Below, piece by piece: positions 34,128-39,867 of a stretch of DNA of 39,867 bases. Location of the stretch: positions 1-39,867 of the forward strand of contig VEOY01000138.1 in the NCBI GenBank assembly GCA_012026685.1, read 5' to 3'. Position numbers and translations under genes: made by a program. The notes under the pieces were generated by a model. The model did not search any database and was not told the origin of the DNA. It was given only the letters and a program-made list of their open reading frames with translations. Positions within the stretch are counted from its first letter, which is position 1. Each line of letters starts with the position of its first letter. The stretch is from Nitrospirota bacterium (lineage in GTDB: Bacteria > Nitrospirota > Thermodesulfovibrionia > Thermodesulfovibrionales > UBA6898).

Positions 34128-34289
34128 GTAAAAAATAAGGCGCGGGGGCAAAAGCCTTGAATGAAAAATGAAAAAGCATTATTACCCGGCGCCTTGATTG
34201 TAGTGTTATACGCTGTCTCATTATCTTTTGATTTCCATGTAACATTCCCAGTACAAAAAAAGCCCAGGCAGGTTCGGCTACATGTTTTT
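34128..34289. other. AT-rich intergenic stretch, no gene seen
   Basis: Between the palindromes and the next inverted repeat I see no convincing ORF. The stretch is visibly richer in A and T than the flanking genes. Confidence 0.5.
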
Positions 34290-34312
34290 GCAATGAATTA
34301 GCCGTTCATTGC
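34290..34312. repeat. 8-bp palindrome around TTAGCCG
   Basis: gcaatgaa and ttcattgc flank the loop ttagccg, a perfect 8-bp inverted repeat downstream of the cupin gene. Confidence 0.75.
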
Positions 34313-34346
34313 GGCATTTGTCAAGAAATCAAACTATTGCATTCCC

Positions 34347-34727
34347 CTACTTCTTCAGTTCGATAACAATAGTATGGCTACCATCAGTCCCTATAGTCTC
34401 GATCGCGTGAGTAGTTGCTTCACTGAATGATACCTCTCCAGCTTTACGGGCCTTCTCAGTGGTTTTACCCTCTGGGGTAGTGACCTTCACCTTGGTATCG
34501 CTCAAGTTAACTGAGACATAAGCCGGATGCGAATGCATTGGCTCTTTCACACCTGGTTTGTGCGTAACATCAAGTACGCGTACCCGATCATTGTCAACTA
34601 ACACTTTAACATCATCCGGCATAACTTTTACCAGGTCATCTGCTGCCATAACCATCTTTGTGTCAAAGGCCAATGTTAATGCGACTAAAACTAAAATACT
34701 CAAAATACAACAGGTTACTTTTTTCAT
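34347..34727 (-). CDS. Small secreted cupin-domain protein
   Basis: A 126-residue exported protein. A signal peptide covers about 1-28 (MKKVTCCILSILVLVALTLAF, ending VMAADD). The mature part is one cupin barrel: DNDRVRVLDVTHKPGVKEPMHSHPAYVSVNLSD has the MHSHP metal-type His pair, and the C-terminal strands end in SHTIVIELKK. Single-domain periplasmic cupins of this kind have varied or unknown roles. AAAGGAG precedes ATG 34727, so the longer frame is rejected. It is AT-richer than its neighbours and is bracketed by a 15-nt inverted repeat, which suggests transfer. Confidence 0.8.
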   Translation of the reverse strand: MKKVTCCILSILVLVALTLAFDTKMVMAADDLVKVMPDDVKVLVDNDRVRVLDVTHKPGVKEPMHSHPAYVSVNLSDTKVKVTTPEGKTTEKARKAGEVSFSEATTHAIETIGTDGSHTIVIELKK

Positions 34728-34781
34728 AATTAATTCTCCTTTTCTAAGTTTGTCTAAATCAAGTGGCTCTGAGCGCAAAAC

Positions 34782-34787
34782 ATTATA
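34782..34787 (-). promoter_or_regulatory. -10 element for the cupin gene
   Basis: A perfect TATAAT on the minus strand about 55 nt upstream of the cupin ATG; no convincing -35. Confidence 0.4.
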
Positions 34788-34922
34788 CTGTGCATTATTT
34801 AAGCTTCGCACCTCCCTCTGTGCAACGAGCGGCTAACACATGCACATAAACGAATAGCGTCATTTATTGGCATTTCATTTAATACGTACAACATTGTTTT
34901 TTCGGCCTCATCCTACGACACA

Positions 34923-35933
34923 TCAGGCAGCCTGCACGCACTCCAGTATACTGACATCAGATGCGGTCGGAATGCCCCGGTTGAGCTTCAACCCGGCAGC
35001 GGAAAACAATCGTCGGTACTCTTCCCCGGTCCGTTCGCGTCCGCCGACGAGCATCATCATGAGATCGAGCCACTTCCCGAAACCGGGTTCGTTGCCCGGC
35101 GGAACGACCATTTCGACTACAAGCACTTTTCCCCCGGCATTCATCGCCTCCCGGCAGTTGCGGAGGATGGTGACCGCCTCGCTGTCCTCCCAATCGTGGA
35201 TGACGTGCCGCATTACGTATGCATCTGCGCCTTCAGGGACAGAGGAAAAGAAATCCCCGCCCTCGACCCGGCAGCGGCCAGACAATCCGGAATCCGCGAT
35301 GAAAGAGTGTGCACGCTCAGCTACAGCCGGCAGGTCGAACAGAATGCCCTGTGTTCCGGTATGGCGTTCGAGGATAGCTGCCAGGGTCGACCCATTGCCA
35401 CCGCCGATGTCCGCCACGGTCCGGAATTCTTCAAAATGATAAGCGTCCAGCATGGGCCCGGTCTCGACGCCGTGGATCCCATGCATTGCAGCATCGTAAA
35501 TGCTGTGCCGTTCGGGATGCTTTGTCATATACTCGAAAAATGTCATGCCGAACCCCTTCCGGAATCCCTGCTCACCCGTCCGCACCGTGTGCAGCAACTC
35601 GCCCCAGGTCGTATGAAACTCAGCCCCCATCATAATGGCAAATGCCCGTTGGGAACCTGCCACGTCGCTTCTTAGCATATCGCTGATCGGCGTGAGCGAA
35701 AAGCGGTTGTCTGCATCCTGAGCAAATATGCCGACACTGGCAAGCGCGCGCATTACGCGATAGAGGGCATCAAAGCGCGCATGCGTCTGTTCCGCCAGTT
35801 CCTCAGCTGATTGCGGCCCCTTCGCCAGAATATCTGCAATGCCAAGCTCGGCAACTACCCAGACACCCTGCGTTATCCATGCTCCGCCGAAGACCTGCCT
35901 GAAAAACTGCATAATGGACTGGTCGCCTGTCAT
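34923..35933 (-). CDS. SAM-dependent O-methyltransferase (CrtF/TcmN/ASMT-like)
   Basis: A 336-residue methyltransferase of the plant-ASMT/CrtF class. The N-terminal winged-helix dimerisation domain (about 10-100, ITQGVWVVAELGIADILAKGPQSAEELAE) is followed by a Rossmann domain. It has SAM motif VADIGGGNGSTL and the catalytic-His region RHVIHDWEDSEAVTIL. Length is normal for the family. Substrates in this class are phenols, polyketides or carotenoids. No pathway gene adjoins it, so the substrate is unknown. AAGG lies about 8 nt before ATG 35933. It may be part of the accessory segment. Confidence 0.9.
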   Translation of the reverse strand: MTGDQSIMQFFRQVFGGAWITQGVWVVAELGIADILAKGPQSAEELAEQTHARFDALYRVMRALASVGIFAQDADNRFSLTPISDMLRSDVAGSQRAFAIMMGAEFHTTWGELLHTVRTGEQGFRKGFGMTFFEYMTKHPERHSIYDAAMHGIHGVETGPMLDAYHFEEFRTVADIGGGNGSTLAAILERHTGTQGILFDLPAVAERAHSFIADSGLSGRCRVEGGDFFSSVPEGADAYVMRHVIHDWEDSEAVTILRNCREAMNAGGKVLVVEMVVPPGNEPGFGKWLDLMMMLVGGRERTGEEYRRLFSAAGLKLNRGIPTASDVSILECVQAA

Positions 35934-36233
35934 AAGGAATACCTTCCCTTGTACTTATAATGCACCTATACATCCCCGGTCCTCTCGTGTCCTCTGAGGG
36001 ATGCGCCTCGTGTCCTTAACTTGCGGAGTCGGGCTCCCGTAAAATCATTCTAGCAAAAGTTCATGCATCATAAAGCGAGTGAACGGACCCCAAGGGATCA
36101 ACATTGCTGCGCGAAACGTTTTCCCTTAATTTATGTTTTATTTATGGACAGTTACGATCCGGGAAGTATAAAGCTGGAATCACAGGATGGGAGAGAACGC
36201 GGCGCTGGTGATAGGGTCAAACTCGACCTGCGA
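35934..36233. other. intergenic region, no gene
   Basis: Only non-coding-looking shadow frames are present. A 6-bp palindrome (cctgcg/cgcagg) at 36227-36242 overlaps the copA stop but lacks a U run. Confidence 0.45.
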
Positions 36234-38702
36234 TCACGCAGGCCTGAACTTCCTGAGCCGGAGCGCGTTCGTCACGACGGTAACGGATGAGAAGCCCATG
36301 GCGCCCGCAGCGAGCATGGGGTTCAGGAGGATGCCGAAGAACGGGAACAGAACACCGGCGGCGACAGGGATAAGGATAACGTTATAGGCAAAGGCCCAGA
36401 AGAGGTTCTGTCTGATATTCCTCATCGTTGCCCGTGAAAGCGCGATCGCTGTTACGACACCCTTGATGTTTCCGGAGATGAGCGTTATATCAGATGCCTC
36501 CATGGCAACATCAGTTCCGGTACCTATGGCTATCCCCACATCTGCCTGGGCAAGCGCGGGAGCGTCGTTGATCCCGTCACCGACCATCGCAACGACCTTG
36601 CCTTCTGCCTGCAGCTTCTTCACCTGGTCCGCTTTTTCCTGCGGGAGCACTTCCGCAAGCACCCTGTCTATTCCTGCCTGTCTGCCTATCGCCTGACCGG
36701 TGCGCCTGTTGTCTCCGGTGATCATGATAACTTCAATGCCGAGGTCATGGAGCTGTCTGACCGCCTGCACCGACTCTTCCCTGAGCGTATCAGCGACAGC
36801 GATGACGCCTGCAGCCCTGCTGTCAACGCTGATGAACATGGGGGTCTTGCCCTGCCCTGAAAGACGTTCTGCCTCAGCAGCCAATTCACGAATGTCTATG
36901 CCTTCGTGCTCCATGAGCTTCGGGTTGCCAAGCAGGACCGTTTTCCCCTGGACCACAGCCCTGATACCGTGCCCGGGGATCGCCTGAAACTGTTCGGGAT
37001 CAGCGATCTTCAGATTGTCTTCCGCAGCCTTCCTGATGATCGCCTCTCCGAGCGGATGCTCAGAACCCTTTTCCGCAGACGCTGCAAAGAATATGATGGT
37101 CTGAGCACCGCCCTCCCGGGGGAAAACGTCCGTCACTTCAGGCCTTCCCCTGGTAAGCGTGCCGGTCTTGTCAAAGACCACTGCGGTTATGGTATGCGCC
37201 TTTTCAAGCGCCTCGCCGCTCCTGATGAGAATGCCGTTCTCCGCACCCTTCCCGGTGCCGACCATGATGGACGTAGGCGTGGCAAGCCCGAGCGAACACG
37301 GGCAGGCGATGATCAGCACGGCAATGAAGTTCAGGACAGCGTAGGTAAAGGCCGGAGTCGGGCCGAACGCATACCAGACAATGAAGGTGACCGCGGCAAT
37401 ACCGATGACCGCGGGCACGAAGTAAGATGCTATCACGTCCGCAAGCCGGGCAATGGGAGGCTTGGACCCCTGCGCAGACTGGACCATGTCGATGATATGC
37501 GAAAGCATGGTCTCTTTTCCGACCTTCGTTGCCTCGAACCTGAAGGTGCCGGTCTTGTTTACCGTGCCGCCGATCACATTGTCTCCCTTGTTCTTTTCCG
37601 CAGGGATCGATTCGCCGGTTACCATGGACTCGTCGACCGCTGAATATCCTTCAACGATCACGCCGTCAACCGGCACTTTTTCACCCGGCCGCACCTGGAC
37701 AACATCCCCGATCTCCACGTCCTCGATCGGCACGTCCATCTCCCTGCTATCCTTGATGACACGGGCGGTCTTTGCCTGCAGACCGATCAGTTTCTTGATC
37801 GCCTCCGAGGTCCTGCCCTTTGCGCGTGCTTCGAAAAGCCGTCCGAGCAGAATAAGCACAATGATCGTTGCGGATGTATCGAAATAGACATCGGCCGAAT
37901 AGCCCTTGATCTCAAAGAGAGACGGGAAGAATGTGGCCACAATGCTGTAGATGTAGGCCGAAGACGTCCCGATGGCGATCAGCGTGTTCATGTTGGTCGT
38001 CCTGTGGCGCGCTGCAGCCAACGCTCCCGTATAGAACTGCCTGCCTATCCAGAACTGGACCGGCGTAGCAAGTACGAGCTGTATCAGGTGGTTCGTCTGC
38101 AGGGGAAGATGAAACCATCCGCCAAAGAGATGGTGCCACTGCATGAGCACCATGATGGGGACCGCGAGCACGGCGCCGGTAATCACTTTTGCGCGGAGTT
38201 CTCTGTAGGCCCTTTCCCGTTCCTGCTGCTCCTTCTCTACAATGTCCTCTCCCTGTTCTGCTTCAACCACTTCATACCCGGCTTCCCTGACCGCTCTTTT
38301 GAACTCCCTGATACCGACCTGAGCGGGGAAGTATTCTATCGTCGCTTTCTCGGTCGCAAAGTTCACTGCCACGGAAACAACCCCCTCAAGCCCCCTGAGC
38401 GCGTTTTCCACAGCAGATACGCATGCAGCGCAGGTCATGCCCCTGATCGGCAGAGTTATGCGCGAAACAGCAACACCGTAACCCTGATCAATAACCGTCT
38501 TCATGAGGTCCGCGACAGAAACAACAGATGGGTCGTAGACAACGGCAGCCTTCTCGGCAGCAAAATTCACGGATGCCTCGGTCACGCCCGCCCGTTCTGA
38601 CAGCGCATTCTGAACATGGCTCACGCATGAGGCGCAGGTCATGCCGGTAACCGGGATGTCAATACGGACAGTGTTCTGCCCTCTGTCCGCTTCCGTGCTC
38701 AT
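36234..38702 (-). CDS. copA: Cu(I)-translocating P1B-type ATPase
   Basis: An 822-residue copper exporter of the inner membrane. Two N-terminal heavy-metal-binding domains carry GMTCASC (Cys23, Cys26) and GMTCAAC (Cys91, Cys94). About eight membrane segments follow, with the metal-path motif [10 protein letters not shown] (CPCS rather than the commoner CPCA). The cytoplasmic domains have the phosphorylated DKTGTLTRG, the His-Pro motif ([10 protein letters not shown]) and [10 protein letters not shown]. It is full length and intact. It is translationally coupled to the upstream glutaredoxin-like gene (ATGA overlap), so both probably answer to copper or redox stress. No copper regulator is in view. 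Confidence 0.96.
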   Translation of the reverse strand: MSTEADRGQNTVRIDIPVTGMTCASCVSHVQNALSERAGVTEASVNFAAEKAAVVYDPSVVSVADLMKTVIDQGYGVAVSRITLPIRGMTCAACVSAVENALRGLEGVVSVAVNFATEKATIEYFPAQVGIREFKRAVREAGYEVVEAEQGEDIVEKEQQERERAYRELRAKVITGAVLAVPIMVLMQWHHLFGGWFHLPLQTNHLIQLVLATPVQFWIGRQFYTGALAAARHRTTNMNTLIAIGTSSAYIYSIVATFFPSLFEIKGYSADVYFDTSATIIVLILLGRLFEARAKGRTSEAIKKLIGLQAKTARVIKDSREMDVPIEDVEIGDVVQVRPGEKVPVDGVIVEGYSAVDESMVTGESIPAEKNKGDNVIGGTVNKTGTFRFEATKVGKETMLSHIIDMVQSAQGSKPPIARLADVIASYFVPAVIGIAAVTFIVWYAFGPTPAFTYAVLNFIAVLIIACPCSLGLATPTSIMVGTGKGAENGILIRSGEALEKAHTITAVVFDKTGTLTRGRPEVTDVFPREGGAQTIIFFAASAEKGSEHPLGEAIIRKAAEDNLKIADPEQFQAIPGHGIRAVVQGKTVLLGNPKLMEHEGIDIRELAAEAERLSGQGKTPMFISVDSRAAGVIAVADTLREESVQAVRQLHDLGIEVIMITGDNRRTGQAIGRQAGIDRVLAEVLPQEKADQVKKLQAEGKVVAMVGDGINDAPALAQADVGIAIGTGTDVAMEASDITLISGNIKGVVTAIALSRATMRNIRQNLFWAFAYNVILIPVAAGVLFPFFGILLNPMLAAGAMGFSSVTVVTNALRLRKFRPA

Positions 38703-38947
38703 TTCTTCATTTCCTTCACCAATTTCTCAATTTCAGCGCGGTTCCGGGCAAAGCCCCAGAACGTTCTCTCGCCGATGACCGCGAGGGGAGTTGCCATGCG
38801 GCCGAACTTCGAGATCATCTCGTCGCGCACATCTTTGTCCGTAACATTCTTATCCGCAAAACTGACACCCTTCTCCGAGAGGAAATCTCTCAGTGCATGG
38901 CAGTCATGTCATTTCGGCGCCGTATATATGATGATGTCGCTGTTCAC
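38699..38947 (-). CDS. Glutaredoxin-like selenoprotein with in-frame UGA (Sec13)
   Basis: An 82-residue glutaredoxin-fold protein read through an in-frame UGA at codon 13 (38909-38911). The sequence [19 protein letters not shown] places selenocysteine exactly at the first redox Cys of the CxxC motif, giving UxxC. The rest is a normal glutaredoxin: a helix, [12 protein letters not shown], the cis-Pro motif MATPLAVIG and a final helix. GTG 38947 follows AAAGGA. Its stop overlaps the copA ATG. I recall an NCBI family called Uxx-star glutaredoxin-like (seleno)protein, which this fits, but I could not check. A nonsense mutation or sequencing error at that very codon is the alternative. An ordinary gene caller would split or drop it. 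Confidence 0.82.
38875..38893 (-). promoter_or_regulatory. Candidate bacterial SECIS hairpin
   Basis: A 7-bp stem (ctgagag with ctctcgg, one G-U pair) with a 5-nt loop begins 15 nt after the UGA; the loop is 22 nt away. An outer 5-bp helix could pair the UGA region with TGTCA at 38863-38867. The spacing fits bacterial SECIS elements; the loop has no G at its first two positions unless the closing pair opens. Confidence 0.5.
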
Positions 38948-38987
38948 TCGATCCTTTCCCGGAGTTAAAGAGTTCCGCATCTCTTTG

Positions 38988-38996
38988 ATTATACCA
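38988..38996 (-). promoter_or_regulatory. Extended -10 promoter for the selenoprotein-copA operon
   Basis: On the minus strand TGG is followed by a perfect TATAAT, about 40 nt upstream of the GTG start; the -35 is weak (TTTCCC at 17 nt). I saw no CueR-like spacing or dyad. Confidence 0.6.
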
Positions 38997-39072
38997 TGGC
39001 CATCACCGCAGGGAAAAACGGGTTATTACCGGATCGAAGATAAAAGCTGCGACAGGCGGGTTATAGCTGCAC

Positions 39073-39867
39073 TCAGCGATCGTGCACTTCGACGCTCGAC
39101 TTCTTGCAGGCAAAGTGCCTCAGATTGCCGTTATAGTCTCCAACGGACATCTCGATAATGCCATTTTTCAGATATGCCGAGGGTGAACTATGATTGTTCA
39201 CCTGTATGCCGTTGAACAGCGTATCTTTTTCAAACACCGGTGTCGGACTGTTCCTGGCAGTATACAGGTTCATGCTGCCGTCCTGCCCGCCCACGAAAAG
39301 ATATATCTTCTCCGCGTCCCTGATCAGCGCGGGCGAGGCATAGCGGTCGACATGCACGTTAGCAAAAACGTTCTCGATCTTTTTCCATTTCGGGTTCGTA
39401 GCGCCGGGATCATCCACGCGATATGCCGACACTTTACCGTCCACGTCGCCGACAATGAGTTCCCAGTTGCCGTCCCCATCCAGATCGAACACGGTCGGGG
39501 ATGCATGAAATGTCTTCGGCACCCCTGTGAAAAAATCCTTCCGCTCCTTCCATGAAGGCCGCTCAGCAGTCCCTGCATTCATGAATGCACGTACAAAGCC
39601 GTCCTGCTGCCCTGTGATGAGAAGGTCGCGCCCCCCCCATACCGTCAAGATCCCCTTTGAAAACCCGGACAGTTTTATTCCCCGGAAAAAATCCGGACGT
39701 TCGGTCCAGGGAAGAATTTCCGCGTACGGACGGAACTCAAACAGCTTCAACTCGCCGTTAATATTTCCGGTGACCATACAGGACTTGCCGTTCACGTCTC
39801 CGAGCGATGGGGTACACGCGGGGCCCGGCATGATCCTGCCGGCAAAGAAGGTGTAGATCTCCTCCCA
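39073..39867 (-). CDS. FG-GAP/VCBS-type beta-propeller protein, partial
   Basis: The C-terminal part of a repeat protein that continues beyond the right edge; the frame is open to the last base. At least four blades are visible, each with the strand-loop pattern (DLDGDGNWELIVGDVDGKV, FVGGQDGSMNLY, MSVGDYNGNLRHF). The Asp-rich DLDGDGN loop is a calcium-binding FG-GAP signature. Such proteins are generally secreted or surface-exposed and bind ligands or form scaffolds. The N-terminus and any signal peptide lie outside the window. The ATG at 39831 is internal and not the real start. It reads toward the selenoprotein operon on the same strand, with 125 bp between. Confidence 0.8.
   Translation of the reverse strand, partial: WEEIYTFFAGRIMPGPACTPSLGDVNGKSCMVTGNINGELKLFEFRPYAEILPWTERPDFFRGIKLSGFSKGILTVWGGRDLLITGQQDGFVRAFMNAGTAERPSWKERKDFFTGVPKTFHASPTVFDLDGDGNWELIVGDVDGKVSAYRVDDPGATNPKWKKIENVFANVHVDRYASPALIRDAEKIYLFVGGQDGSMNLYTARNSPTPVFEKDTLFNGIQVNNHSSPSAYLKNGIIEMSVGDYNGNLRHFACKKSSVEVHDR

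Larger units (their letters stand above)
34298..34836. repeat. 15-nt imperfect inverted repeat flanking the cupin gene
   Basis: TTAGCCGTTCATTGC at 34298-34312 is matched in inverted orientation (TTAGCCGCTCGTTGC, 13 of 15 identical) at 34822-34836. Together they bracket the secreted cupin gene and its promoter. This could be a terminal repeat of a small mobile unit or a cassette boundary. Confidence 0.65.

Noticed and set aside
34190-34220. Short resemblance to an integron repeat around TAGTGTTATACGC
   Set aside because: No matching partner site or integrase; too short to support a call.
36063-36290. 75-codon plus-strand frame in the gap before copA
   Set aside because: No motif, overlaps the end of copA on the other strand.

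Overview
The window looks like a stretch of chromosome from a Gram-negative, probably anaerobic or microaerophilic bacterium of the Nitrospirota/Desulfobacterota kind. This is inference from gene content and no marker gene settles it. The supporting content is an aldehyde:ferredoxin oxidoreductase, a two-cluster ferredoxin-type protein, a B12-type radical SAM enzyme, GreB, a GH77 amylomaltase, a Ser/Thr kinase with TPR repeats, lipoproteins and secreted proteins, and apparent selenocysteine use. No rRNA, tRNA, CRISPR array, transposase or integrase was found.

Layout. 1-5.1 kb (mostly minus strand): ferritin-like protein, DUF445 membrane protein, secreted cytochrome c, metallo-beta-lactamase-fold hydrolase, small secreted protein and a 2x[4Fe-4S] protein. 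5.2-6.4 kb (plus): an unrecognised cysteine-rich protein followed by greB. 6.4-8.6 kb: malQ. 8.8-9.4 kb: two small unknown genes. 9.4-12.1 kb: a PP2C phosphatase directly followed by a cytosolic zinc-ribbon/kinase/TPR protein. 12.4-18.6 kb (minus): an M3 oligopeptidase, several small exported proteins, a PilZ protein, a THUMP-type 23S rRNA methyltransferase and a LOG-family protein. 18.9-24.1 kb (plus): hpt, queD, pmbA, an AOR-family tungstoenzyme and a tandem class II aldolase-like protein. 24.2-25.4 kb: an acyl-CoA dehydrogenase with its own terminator, then a short coiled-coil ORF that can only be extended to full length from an ATT codon.

25.8-32.6 kb is one tightly packed plus-strand cluster: RmlC-like epimerase, rmlB, rmlD, a GT2 glycosyltransferase, a B12-type radical SAM enzyme, a YdcF/DUF218 protein and a NodI/NodJ-like ABC exporter. 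It reads as a dTDP-rhamnose-based surface glycan synthesis and export module. rmlA is absent.

32.6-34.9 kb is a patchwork accessory segment, visibly richer in AT around 34.2-34.9 kb. It holds a hicBA toxin-antitoxin pair, a DUF2277 protein, an unrecognised (possibly nuclease-fold) protein and a secreted cupin gene flanked by a 15-nt imperfect inverted repeat, plus overlapping perfect palindromes. A SAM-dependent O-methyltransferase follows.

36.2-38.95 kb is the most notable locus. The gene upstream of copA (Cu+ P-type ATPase) reads as a complete glutaredoxin only if an in-frame UGA is decoded. That UGA sits exactly where the first redox cysteine of the CxxC motif should be, with a hairpin just downstream, so it is very probably a selenoprotein translationally coupled to copA. 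The window ends inside a gene for an FG-GAP/VCBS-type beta-propeller protein.
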